The notes beneath the pieces were generated by a model. The model saw nothing but the letters and a program-made list of their open reading frames with translations, was not told the origin of the DNA and ran no database searches. A DNA stretch of 37,643 nt from Fibrobacter succinogenes (lineage in GTDB: Bacteria; Fibrobacterota; Fibrobacteria; Fibrobacterales; Fibrobacteraceae), in the NCBI GenBank assembly GCA_902768325.1, contig CACXKY010000029.1, positions 1 through 37,643 of the forward strand, written 5' to 3'. The position numbers and the translations under genes were made by a program. Shown piece by piece: positions 1-8,339 of this stretch; within the stretch, counting starts at the first letter, position 1, and the number at the start of each line of letters is the position of its first letter.

Positions 1-1703
1 AGAGTGAGGTCCGGGTTCTTGCCGGCAGCGGTATTGTCGCTCACGATGTAAGCGCCCTTGCGGCAAGCCTTCGCGGCTTCGTAGCGGTTTTCGCCGGGAA
101 GCGTATTCACCACCTGGCGCGTGAGGATGAGAGCCGTCGGGCTATCGTTGTTTTCGAAAGCCATTTCCCAGGCAGCGAGCGTTTCGAACGCGTCTGCCGG
201 ACGGAGCACGAGCATTTCGGCCTTGCCGTTTTCCTTCGTGAGGTCTTCGAGCAAGCGGATCTGCGTTTCGTGTTCGATGGGCTGGTGCGTCGGGCCGTCT
301 TCGCCCACGCGGAAGCTGTCGTGCGTGAACACGTACTTGACGGGCAGGCCCATGAGGGCGGCCATGCGGATGGCGGGCTTCATGAAGTCGCTGAACACGA
401 AGAACGTGGCGCAAATCGGGAAGAGTCCCTTCTGCAAAGCGATACCGTTCATGATGGCGCCCATCGTGAGTTCGGCGACACCCACCTGGACAAACGCGCC
501 CTTGAAGTCGTTCGGGCGGAAGATGCCCGTCTTGTTGAGGAACGCCTGCGTGTTGTCGGAGTTGGAAAGGTCGGCGGAACTGCAAATGATGTTGTGGAAG
601 TTTTCGGCGAGGTAGCCGAGCACCGTACCGCTCGTAACGCGGGTAGCGACACCTTCCTTGATGGGGAGGTTCGAGAGGTTGAGCACAGGAGCCTTGCCGG
701 AGAGCCATTCATTGAGAGTAGCAGACTTCTCGGCATTCGCGGCATCCCAAGCGGCCTTGGCCTTCTTCCATTCGGCGACTTCCTTGCGGAGTTCGTTTGC
801 GCGTGCTTCGAATGCAGCCTTCACGTCGTCGAACACCTGGAACGGGTCGTCCGGGTTACCGCCGAGGTTCTTGACCGTCGCGGTAGTGGAAGCACCGGCA
901 GCGTTGAGCGGCTGGCCGTGCGTAGAAACTTCGCCTTCGTAGCTCTTGCCGTCTTCGGCAACAGCGCCCTTGGCCATCGTGGTGTGGCCGTACACGAGCG
1001 TCGGCTTTTCCTTCTCGGCCCAGGCTTCCTTGAAAGCCTTGCGGAGTTCGGCGATGTTTGAACCGTCGCATTCGATAACGCGGAAGCCCCAGGATTCATA
1101 CTGACCAATGAAGTCGTGGCTCATCACGTCTTCGGTCTTGCAGCTCAGCTGCACCTGGTTCGCGTCGTAGAAGAAGATGAGATTCGAGAGCTTGAGGTGA
1201 CCGGCGATACGGCCCACGCCGTAAGCAATTTCTTCTTCGAGGCCACCGTCAGAAACGAGGCAGACCGTCTTGTGCTCGAGGATGGAACCGAAGCGTTCCA
1301 CCATGAAGCGTTCGGCGATGGCGGCGCCAAGAGCGATGCCGTGGCCGATACCGAGCGGGCCCGAGGAGTTCTCGATGCCGAGCATCACGTCCAGTTCGGG
1401 GTGACCCGGCGTGCGGCTACCGAGCTGACGGAAGTTCTTCACGTCGTCGAGCGTGAGGCGGCCGGTGAGCACGAGCTCGGAGTACAGGAGCGGGCTCATG
1501 TGGCCCGGGTCCATGAAGAAGCGGTCGCGGCCCATCCATTCCGGATCATCCGGATCGAAGCGCAAAAATTCCGCAAACAAAAGCGTCGTGGCATCGGCGG
1601 CGCCCATGGCACCACCCGGATGTCCGGACTTCGCCTTCTGCACCATCGCGGCAGAAAGGATTCGAACGTTGTCGGCTGCTTTCGTAACTAGGGAGTCTTG
1701 CAC
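1..1703 (-). CDS. tkt: Transketolase, 3' end outside the window
   Basis: Thiamine-diphosphate enzyme of the non-oxidative pentose phosphate pathway that moves two-carbon ketol units between sugar phosphates in the cytoplasm. Reading the minus strand from a GTG at 1703 gives an open frame of 567 complete codons to the window edge. Family blocks seen in order are KSGHPGGAMGAAD near the N-terminus, the diphosphate-binding VSDGGLEEEI with FYDANQ, and DSFRVGEDGPTHQP in the pyrimidine-binding domain. Full-length enzymes have about 640-670 residues, so roughly the last 80-100 are missing. The GTG start is supported by an AAAGAGG ribosome-binding site just upstream and a good promoter (1740-1768). 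An internal ATG 20 codons in would lose the conserved start. SDG instead of the usual GDG also occurs in transketolases of the Bacteroidetes, from memory. Confidence 0.96.
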   Translation of the reverse strand, partial: MQDSLVTKAADNVRILSAAMVQKAKSGHPGGAMGAADATTLLFAEFLRFDPDDPEWMGRDRFFMDPGHMSPLLYSELVLTGRLTLDDVKNFRQLGSRTPGHPELDVMLGIENSSGPLGIGHGIALGAAIAERFMVERFGSILEHKTVCLVSDGGLEEEIAYGVGRIAGHLKLSNLIFFYDANQVQLSCKTEDVMSHDFIGQYESWGFRVIECDGSNIAELRKAFKEAWAEKEKPTLVYGHTTMAKGAVAEDGKSYEGEVSTHGQPLNAAGASTTATVKNLGGNPDDPFQVFDDVKAAFEARANELRKEVAEWKKAKAAWDAANAEKSATLNEWLSGKAPVLNLSNLPIKEGVATRVTSGTVLGYLAENFHNIICSSADLSNSDNTQAFLNKTGIFRPNDFKGAFVQVGVAELTMGAIMNGIALQKGLFPICATFFVFSDFMKPAIRMAALMGLPVKYVFTHDSFRVGEDGPTHQPIEHETQIRLLEDLTKENGKAEMLVLRPADAFETLAAWEMAFENNDSPTALILTRQVVNTLPGENRYEAAKACRKGAYIVSDNTAAGKNPDLT

Positions 1704-1737
1704 GGTAAAACCTCTTTAGGTATTGTTTTTTACGCGC

Positions 1738-1768
1738 CAAATGTAGTTTTTTTTACGCTTTCTCTCAA
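1738..1768 (-). promoter_or_regulatory. Sigma-70-like promoter of transketolase
   Basis: On the minus strand TTGAGA (1768-1763), a 17-bp spacer, then TACATT (1745-1740), extended to TACATTTG. The extension also fits the TAnnTTTG -7 element known from Bacteroidetes. The predicted leader is about 30 nt and contains the AAAGAGG site. Confidence 0.65.
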
Positions 1769-1849
1769 GGTCAAAACCTTCAGGAAATAGGCCGGAAAAA
1801 GAAAAGTTATATTTTAACGTACTTACAAAAAAATCTCAAGGTCCAAAAA

Positions 1850-4453
1850 ATGAAGATCAAAGAACCTATTCTGTTGACTCTCAAGAATTTAGCTCACCCG
1901 GCAGGCATTACCGGGCTCATTATCGCCCTGGCCATCCCTTTCCTCGTCTACCTCGGCCCCAACGTCGGCCACAAGGAAACCATCCGCCAGCTAGACCTCT
2001 ACCTCCCCCTCCCCCTCTTTGCCGTCCAGCTTATTGCCGCCATCGTCCTATTCTGCCTCCTGAACAAGGACTTCCGTGAATGGATCAAGGGAATCCTCCC
2101 CGAAAAGACAATCAGCATCTTCGCGGTCACCTTCGCAGTCGCCATCGCCATCTTCGCCGGGACCCAAATCGAGGCCCGCCACCGCGTGCAGAGCGACGAA
2201 AGCGTGTTCATGTCCGTCGCGCAGAACATGTATTACAACCACGAGTCGGGCACCTGCAACCAGGGGCTCTTCCAGGACGGCCAGCTCACCTGCACCAGCA
2301 AGTCCAACAGCTTCAAGACCAAGGGCCTTTCGTTCCTCTACTACCTGGGAATGCCCCTGTTCGGTTCCAACCTGCACTGGATTTTCAATGCGGAACTCTT
2401 GCTGTTGCCGCTCAGCTTCCTCCTGATGTTCCTCGCGATTGTCGCCTGGACCCGCCAACCGCTACTCGCCTTCTTTGCCGCGCTCCTCACGGCACTACAG
2501 CCCACCGTACTTTTCCAGTTCCGCTCCATGTCGGTGGAACCCCTCTATATATTCCTGTCCGCGCTCTCGCTTTTGATTTTCAAGTGGGCCTATGACCGCA
2601 ACACGGTCAAGCACTGGGCCCTTCTTGCGCTCAGCCTCGCCTTCTTCGCGCAGACCCGCCAGGAAACCGCATTCTGCCTGCTCGCGTTCATCTTCTTCGC
2701 CTTCCCGAAAATCCTCGACAAGCAGGATTTCAAGGCCCCCACGTTCTTCGTCTTGCTCTCGCTGTTCTCGGTTCCCGCGCTGGTTACCATCAGCTACTAC
2801 CAGGGATTCGGCTTCCAGGGCGGTGAATTCGATGCCCACGGGCACTTCTTTGAAGACCTCGCCAAGAACTGGACCGAAATGACCTTGCCCCTCAAGGACA
2901 ACGGCGAACTCGAAAACCCCTTCCTGACCTATTTCAACTACCTCTTCCTCGCAGGCCTCATCTACCTTATCTTCCGCGCCATTTACGATGCCAGGAAGGG
3001 GGAACGTTTCTACCTGTGGACCCTCGTGTTCCTCGCCCTCTACCACATCCAAACGTTCATGATTCTCGAAAACGTCTCGGGCGACTTTTCTATCCAGATC
3101 AACCAGCGCTACAGCCTGGTGATGCTCCCGTCCATGGCCTTCCTCGCGGCTTTACCCGTGGTACATACCATCAAGTTCTTTGCGGAATCCATCGACAAGG
3201 CCAACGCCCAGAAAATCACTTTGCTTGGCGGACTCGTCGTTGCGCTGCTCTTTACCGGATGGACGGCCCACTACAAGCAGGACTTCAACAATAATATCAT
3301 GTACAACAGGAACCACCTGACCATCGAGGAATACGAAATCTGGCAGTGGCTGAACGAACAGCCGCAGGCCGAAAGACTATTTATTTATGGCAGGCCCTGG
3401 CATTTCGTCGGTTACGGCGTTTCATCCATCCATTACGACAAAGCCCGCCAGATGAAGGATTCCGAGCTGCAGGAAATGATTGACAAGTACAACGGCGAAG
3501 TCTATTATATCCGCGGCCTTGACTGCTGGGACAGCCAGACCTACCACAAAAAAGCCGTCGAGCACCGTATCGCGACCACTTGCGACGTCTTTGAACGCGA
3601 AATGGACATGGTCGGCATCAAGAACATCTTGATTACCAATAATTACTGGGTACAGATTGCCAAGTTCAACGGCCGCAAGAACTACAACTCCGAAAACGTC
3701 ATCACGGTTACGGAGCCCAGCTTTAGCGCTGCCGCCCCCGAAGAAAAGCTCAACTTGAACGAACTTGAAGAAAATACCGACGTCAACAAGATTGTCGTCG
3801 ATACGCTACGCTACAAGTACAACCTCAAGGAAACGAGCGAAGTTATCGCCAACTGGGAAATCATTGTCCTGCTGAACAGCAAGATCCAGCTGAGAGGCGC
3901 CTACGAGACCGGAGAAAAGATCATTGCCCTCCCCGGTGACACGCTCCAGCCGGGATACAACCAGATCCGCTTTATCGTCCAGGACAAGTCCAAGAACAGC
4001 AAGATCGCCGATATTTCCAAGTACTACTTCAACAAGGCCGGCGGCACCATTCCGCTTTCCGACCTCGAATACGAAAAGCACACGCAAGGATGGGGAACGC
4101 TGCACAAGAACCAGAGCATCGAAGGGAACCCGCTCACTATCGACGCGCAGAAGTTCGAAAACGGTTTCGGCACGCACGCTGCGTCTGAAACGACCTTCGA
4201 CATCGGTGGAAAGTATTCCAGCTTCCGCACTTCCTTCGGACTCGATGACGAAAGCCTTTGTGGCGAAGGCGTCTACGTGGAAATCCTGGGTGACGGTAAG
4301 GTACTCGCCCAGAGTCCCGTTTTCCAGAACAGCAAGGTTCTCACGCTCACGGCGAACGTCCAGGGCGTCCAGAAGCTCACGCTCAAGGCCATTCCCCACA
4401 ACGGCATCGACTGCACCCACGTCGATTTCGTGAATTCCGTATTGATTCCCTAG
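1850..4453 (+). CDS. GT-C membrane glycosyltransferase with C-terminal NPCBM-like domain
   Basis: 867-aa polytopic membrane protein of the ArnT/PMT (GT39/GT83-like) type, which uses polyprenyl-phosphate sugars as donors on the outer face of the inner membrane. Many hydrophobic segments cover about residues 15-480. The Asp-Glu pair at 116-117 (RVQSDESVF), just after the second or third segment, sits where the catalytic acidic motif of GT-C enzymes lies. Residues about 490-730 are a soluble, presumably periplasmic part. Residues 731-867 resemble the NPCBM fold (GWGTLHKNQSIEGNPL, then FGTHAASE and FDIGGKYSSF). The next gene encodes a DPM1/GtrB-like GT2 that could make its donor. The start is an ATG with AAGG 8 nt upstream and a TATATTTT -10-like element at 1808-1815. 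A GT-C enzyme carrying an NPCBM-like tail is unusual. The acceptor is unknown. Confidence 0.8.
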   Translation: MKIKEPILLTLKNLAHPAGITGLIIALAIPFLVYLGPNVGHKETIRQLDLYLPLPLFAVQLIAAIVLFCLLNKDFREWIKGILPEKTISIFAVTFAVAIAIFAGTQIEARHRVQSDESVFMSVAQNMYYNHESGTCNQGLFQDGQLTCTSKSNSFKTKGLSFLYYLGMPLFGSNLHWIFNAELLLLPLSFLLMFLAIVAWTRQPLLAFFAALLTALQPTVLFQFRSMSVEPLYIFLSALSLLIFKWAYDRNTVKHWALLALSLAFFAQTRQETAFCLLAFIFFAFPKILDKQDFKAPTFFVLLSLFSVPALVTISYYQGFGFQGGEFDAHGHFFEDLAKNWTEMTLPLKDNGELENPFLTYFNYLFLAGLIYLIFRAIYDARKGERFYLWTLVFLALYHIQTFMILENVSGDFSIQINQRYSLVMLPSMAFLAALPVVHTIKFFAESIDKANAQKITLLGGLVVALLFTGWTAHYKQDFNNNIMYNRNHLTIEEYEIWQWLNEQPQAERLFIYGRPWHFVGYGVSSIHYDKARQMKDSELQEMIDKYNGEVYYIRGLDCWDSQTYHKKAVEHRIATTCDVFEREMDMVGIKNILITNNYWVQIAKFNGRKNYNSENVITVTEPSFSAAAPEEKLNLNELEENTDVNKIVVDTLRYKYNLKETSEVIANWEIIVLLNSKIQLRGAYETGEKIIALPGDTLQPGYNQIRFIVQDKSKNSKIADISKYYFNKAGGTIPLSDLEYEKHTQGWGTLHKNQSIEGNPLTIDAQKFENGFGTHAASETTFDIGGKYSSFRTSFGLDDESLCGEGVYVEILGDGKVLAQSPVFQNSKVLTLTANVQGVQKLTLKAIPHNGIDCTHVDFVNSVLIP

Positions 4454-4485
4454 CGGCTTCGCCGTAGTTCCTAGTTCTGAGTTCT

Positions 4486-4542
4486 TAGTTACTAGTATGG
4501 CATTTTCAAGACGCTTCTTGATATTTGAAATACTAGTAACTA
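4486..4542. repeat. 12-bp-arm inverted repeat element between glycosyltransferase genes
   Basis: TAGTTACTAGTA (4486-4497) is an exact inverted copy of 4531-4542, separated by 33 nt. Nested inside are TCAAG (4506-4510) and CTTGA (4517-4521), so the whole could fold into a long hairpin. Around it are further direct copies of the TAGTAACT/TAGTTCT theme (from about 4465 to 4555), so the 120-nt gap is almost entirely repeat. No T-run makes it a plain terminator. It could be a REP/MITE-like element or a decayed short-period repeat. Confidence 0.7.
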
Positions 4543-4562
4543 GTAACTAATAACTCTTTTAC

Positions 4563-4568
4563 TATAAT
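4563..4568 (+). promoter_or_regulatory. -10 element TATAAT, 7 nt before the GT2 start
   Basis: TATAAT ends 7 nt before the ATG at 4576, and no Shine-Dalgarno sequence is present. Transcription from it would start at or next to the start codon. No convincing -35 is seen. Confidence 0.5.
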
Positions 4569-4575
4569 TACCCAT

Positions 4576-5487
4576 ATGCTCTTATCCGTAATCATTCCCG
4601 TCTTTAACGAAGAAGAAATTGTCGCCGAAACCTACCGGGTTCTGGAAGAAGAACTCAAGGGCATCGAGCATGAACTCATATTCGTGAACGACGGCTCGAA
4701 GGACCGCACCCGCGAAATCGTCGAGGGATTGCTGCCCCAGAATCCGAACAACAAGATTGTCAACTTCAGCCGTAACTTCGGTCACCAGGCCGCTTTCAGC
4801 GCGGGCCTTGACCATGCCACGGGTGACGCGGTCGTGATTATCGACGGCGACCTGCAAGACCCGCCTAGCCTCATCCACGAGATGCTCGAAAAATGGAAGG
4901 AAGGCTACCAGGTCGTCTACGCGCAGAGAAACAAGCGCAAGGGCGAAACCATCTTCAAACGTTTCACCGCGTTCGCATTTTACCGCATCATCGGCAAGCT
5001 CACGAGCATCGACATCCCGCCCGATACCGGCGACTTCCGCCTCATGGACCGCTGCGTGGTGGACCAGCTCAAGAACCTCCCGGAACGCAGCCGTTTCTTG
5101 CGCGGACTCGTCTGCTGGGTCGGTTTCAAGAAAATCGGCGTCAAGTACGACCGTGCCGAACGTACGGCAGGAACTTCCAAGTACCCGCTCAAGAAGATGA
5201 TGCGCCTCGCTTTCGACGGCATCACCGGTTTCAGTTCCGCCCCGCTCAAAATCAGTTTCTACCTCGGCTTCATCGCGACCATCGTCGGGTTCGGCCTTTT
5301 CGTCTGGTCTATCCTCGAGAAGTTCCTCTCCCCCGCGACAACCGTCCCCGGCTGGGCATCTCTCATGACCGCCATCGTGTTCTTCGCCGGCGTGCAACTG
5401 ATTTCTATCGGCATCCTCGGCGAATACATCGGCCGCATCTACGACGAAGTCAAGCAGAGACCGCTATACATCGAAGACAAGAAATAG
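4576..5487 (+). CDS. GT2 polyprenyl-phosphate glycosyltransferase (DPM1/GtrB/ArnC-like)
   Basis: 303 aa. Predicted to transfer a hexose from a nucleotide sugar to polyprenyl phosphate on the cytoplasmic face of the inner membrane. The N-terminal GT-A domain opens with SVIIPVFNEEE. It carries FVNDGSKDRT and the metal-binding DGD with LQDPP at 90-97, in the place of the usual DADLQDPP. Two C-terminal membrane segments lie at about 227-250 and 262-285, followed by the family-typical GEYIGRIYDEVKQRP tail. It follows the GT-C gene on the same strand, and the two together make a complete donor-synthesis and transfer pair. It has its own -10 (4563-4568), so it may be transcribed separately as a leaderless mRNA. 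The exact sugar cannot be told. Confidence 0.9.
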   Translation: MLLSVIIPVFNEEEIVAETYRVLEEELKGIEHELIFVNDGSKDRTREIVEGLLPQNPNNKIVNFSRNFGHQAAFSAGLDHATGDAVVIIDGDLQDPPSLIHEMLEKWKEGYQVVYAQRNKRKGETIFKRFTAFAFYRIIGKLTSIDIPPDTGDFRLMDRCVVDQLKNLPERSRFLRGLVCWVGFKKIGVKYDRAERTAGTSKYPLKKMMRLAFDGITGFSSAPLKISFYLGFIATIVGFGLFVWSILEKFLSPATTVPGWASLMTAIVFFAGVQLISIGILGEYIGRIYDEVKQRPLYIEDKK

Positions 5488-5502
5488 ACGAGAGACGAGA
5501 GA
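5485..5502 (+). repeat. GACGAGA short-period repeat directly after a stop codon
   Basis: The 18-mer TAGACGAGAGACGAGAGA starts on the stop codon of the GT2 gene. It recurs exactly, in the same orientation relative to transcription, behind the TonB-receptor gene (minus strand 13042-13025). Confidence 0.75.
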
Positions 5503-5547
5503 TTAGAGACTCAAACCTCGAGTCCCGAGCCTGAAACTTAAAAGCAT

Positions 5548-6108
5548 ATGAAAAACAAACTTTTCGTCATGAGCGCCGCGAGTGGCGCGGGCAAGACTAC
5601 CCTCAAGGACAAGGTCATCGGGGAATTCCCCGACATCGTGTATTCCATTTCGGCGACCACGCGCAAGCCGCGCGAAGGCGAAGTAGACGGAGTCCATTAT
5701 TTTTTCAAGACCAAGGAAGAATTCGAGAAGCTGATCAAGGAAGACGGCCTTATCGAATGGAACGAGGTCCACGGTAATTACTACGGCACGCCCAAGTTCT
5801 TTGTCGAAGACATGCTCCGCCAGGGCAAGCGCGTCATCTTTGACCTCGACGTTTTCGGCAAGGTGAACTTCGACAAGGTCTATCCCGACGCAACGGGCAT
5901 CCTGATTCTCCCGCCGAGCGAAGAGGAACTGGAACGCAGGCTGCGCGGGCGCGGCACCGACTCCGAAGAAGTCATCCGCCTGCGTCTCGAGAACGCGAAG
6001 AAAGAAATGGAATTCGCAAAGACGAAGGGCAAGTACGAATACACCATCGTAAACGACGACCTTGAAAAGGCCGCCAACGAACTGCGCGCCATCTTAAAGA
6101 ACCGCTAG
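5548..6108 (+). CDS. gmk: Guanylate kinase
   Basis: 186 aa, within the normal bacterial length. Phosphorylates GMP to GDP with ATP. The P-loop SAASGAGKTT lies at residues 9-18. The GMP-binding stretch SATTRKPREGEVDGVHYFF follows, then the lid region with RLRGRGTDSEEVI. It ends 3 nt from the convergent priA stop, with no hairpin between, so transcripts may overlap. The start lacks a clear Shine-Dalgarno sequence, and I see no well-placed -10 for it either. Confidence 0.96.
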   Translation: MKNKLFVMSAASGAGKTTLKDKVIGEFPDIVYSISATTRKPREGEVDGVHYFFKTKEEFEKLIKEDGLIEWNEVHGNYYGTPKFFVEDMLRQGKRVIFDLDVFGKVNFDKVYPDATGILILPPSEEELERRLRGRGTDSEEVIRLRLENAKKEMEFAKTKGKYEYTIVNDDLEKAANELRAILKNR

Positions 6109-6111
6109 TCC

Positions 6112-8199
6112 TTATTCTATTTCGACTTTTATTTCGACGCCCGGAGCCCACGGTTTCGGGGCGTTTATTATAGGCGCGAGCAGGCGGCGGATAACATTCA
6201 GTTCGCTTGCCTTCAGATAGATTTTCGCCCAGCGCACGTTCTGGACCACCGGAACAAAAGCGTCGACGGGACCGAGGACCATCAAGGACTTTTCCGCACG
6301 GCACAAGGATTCCACGCGCGATACGGCTTCACGCAAGAGCGATTCGTCCTTGCTGCCGAACGAAACCTCCACCAGCTTGCAGAACGGCGGGTACAGCGCA
6401 TCGCGACGGTCTTGCAGTTCTTTTTCGGCAAAGCCCGCAAAGTCGTGACGAATGGCAAAGTGCATCACGCTCTCCCGCGGATTGAGCGTCTGGATCAAGA
6501 CCTTCCCGTTATTTTGCGCTCGACCGGCACGTCCAGCCGTCTGGCTCAGCAACTGGAAAAGCCTCTCCGTATTGCGGAAGTCCGGCATGCTGAAACCGGA
6601 ATCGGCACCCACGATGCCGACAAGGCTTACTCCCGGGAAGTCATGCCCCTTCGCGACCATCTGCGTCCCGAGGAGCACGTTGTACTCACGGTTGCGGAAG
6701 GCGTCGAGAATCTTTTCGACAGCGCCTACGTTCTGCGTGGTATCGCGGTCCATACGGACGATCTTGGCGTCGGGAATCCACTCGGCAATTTCTTCTTCCA
6801 GCTTTTCGATGGCGCCACCGACGAACTCGTACGTTTCGGCACCGCAGGACGGGCAAGGTGTATCCACAGGATACAGCGTACCGCAGTAATGGCACAGGAG
6901 GGAGCGGTATTGCTTGTGGTAGACCAGCGGGACATGGCAGTTCTTGCAATAGAGCGTCTCGCTACAGGCGCTGCAAACGCGGACCTTGGAATAGCCGCGG
7001 CGGTTCATCAGCACAATCGCCTGCTCTCCACTGGCGGTGCATTCCACAAGGGCGTCCCGGAGGTCCGGTGAAAGCAGGATTCCCTTCTGCTGGCGGTTCG
7101 CCCCCATATCGATGATTTTCACCTCGGGGAGCGGGGCGTCCGTGGCGCGCTTGGCGAGGCGCACGTACTTTAGTTTGTTCGCACTTGCGTTATAGAATGT
7201 TTCGAGGCACGGGGTCGCACTCCCGAGAACGACTAGCGCTCCGTACTTGTACGCCAGGTGGAAAGCGAGTTCGCGCGTGTGGTAACGCGGTGCCGGATCC
7301 TGTTGCTTGAACGAAGAATCATGTTCTTCGTCGAGGATTACGGTATCGAAATTGAACGGGGCGAGGATGGCGCTGCGCGTTCCGAGCACGACCTTCGCAC
7401 GGCCTTCTAAAATAGCCACGTAGGCTTCACGGCGTTTCGGTGCCGAAAGTGCCGAATGGAGCACATACACGGGTTGCTGCAGAAATTTTTCGAACCGCTC
7501 CGACGTCTGCGGCGTAAGGCCTATTTCCGGAACGAGAATCAGCACCTTTTTCCCGCGCGCTAAAGCCTCTCGGGCCAGTTCCTGGTAAACCCTCGTCTTT
7601 CCAGAACCCGTCACGCCGTGCAACAACGTCCCGCGGAAACCGTCCCCGTCCAAATCCTTGACAAGGCTGGATAAAGCGACTTCTTGTTCGTCCGTGAGCG
7701 GAGGGACCTCCGGCCCCGCCTTCCCTACGGCAGGCGCGGCAACAGCGGTAGCGGGATTTTCTTCGGGCGGATTTGACGCATTGGCGGCAACCGCGTCCAG
7801 GTACTTCTCGAAATCCGACGGCCAGAAAACATCCAGCGCCTTCATGGGCGTACTAATATAATAACGCGCCACCCATTCCAGCGTTTCCATGTAGCGTTCG
7901 CCAAAAACGTACCCCGAAGCATGCGGGTAGGCGCACCGGACATCAAAACCCGGCCTTTCAGTAAGGACCTTCGAGACCACAGCAAGGGCAGGCTTCTTGC
8001 GCGTCGAAAACTGGACCCAGACAACGCTCCCGCGGCGGATTTCCATCCCTTCGGGCAGATCGGCAGGAACCCCGTACGTAAACACCGACGGCGCCTGCGG
8101 GATGTAGACTTCGCAGAAGCGATCGAGGCTTGAGGCCTTGATTTTGGTCCGAATTTGTTCGGGAACAGCCGTCTTGGGGATGCGTTTTGCCATTTTCAT
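6112..8199 (-). CDS. priA: Primosomal replication-restart helicase PriA
   Basis: 695 aa from the first ATG. A second ATG at 8193 (MAKRIPKT) is equally possible. 3'-to-5' DNA helicase that restarts stalled replication forks. Seen in order: N-terminal DNA-binding region (about 30-130), a short Ala/Pro-rich insert (about 140-165), Walker A GVTGSGKT at 195-202, DEEH at 290-293, an aromatic-rich loop just after it, and the zinc-binding insert with eight cysteines at 409, 412, 418, 421, 436, 439, 449 and 452. Helicase motifs around GTQMVAKGHDF and QTAGRAGR follow. All key residues are present. It is divergent from the DUF349 gene. Confidence 0.96.
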   Translation of the reverse strand: MKMAKRIPKTAVPEQIRTKIKASSLDRFCEVYIPQAPSVFTYGVPADLPEGMEIRRGSVVWVQFSTRKKPALAVVSKVLTERPGFDVRCAYPHASGYVFGERYMETLEWVARYYISTPMKALDVFWPSDFEKYLDAVAANASNPPEENPATAVAAPAVGKAGPEVPPLTDEQEVALSSLVKDLDGDGFRGTLLHGVTGSGKTRVYQELAREALARGKKVLILVPEIGLTPQTSERFEKFLQQPVYVLHSALSAPKRREAYVAILEGRAKVVLGTRSAILAPFNFDTVILDEEHDSSFKQQDPAPRYHTRELAFHLAYKYGALVVLGSATPCLETFYNASANKLKYVRLAKRATDAPLPEVKIIDMGANRQQKGILLSPDLRDALVECTASGEQAIVLMNRRGYSKVRVCSACSETLYCKNCHVPLVYHKQYRSLLCHYCGTLYPVDTPCPSCGAETYEFVGGAIEKLEEEIAEWIPDAKIVRMDRDTTQNVGAVEKILDAFRNREYNVLLGTQMVAKGHDFPGVSLVGIVGADSGFSMPDFRNTERLFQLLSQTAGRAGRAQNNGKVLIQTLNPRESVMHFAIRHDFAGFAEKELQDRRDALYPPFCKLVEVSFGSKDESLLREAVSRVESLCRAEKSLMVLGPVDAFVPVVQNVRWAKIYLKASELNVIRRLLAPIINAPKPWAPGVEIKVEIE

Positions 8200-8339
8200 G
8201 GTAAAGATAGGTAATCCGCCCCTAAATTAACCCCATTTAATTGCCAATAATCCAATTTTTTCCTAAACGAGTTAATTTCTTTTTAGTTAGATTATGTTAC
8301 ACGAGCCTTACAAGGCCGTCTACCCTTTTGGAGAAACTT

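Noticed and set aside
5548-5550. gmk as a further leaderless gene
   Set aside because: No TANNNT hexamer at the right distance (the sequence there is AACTTA). It is left out of the leaderless set although it lacks a Shine-Dalgarno sequence.
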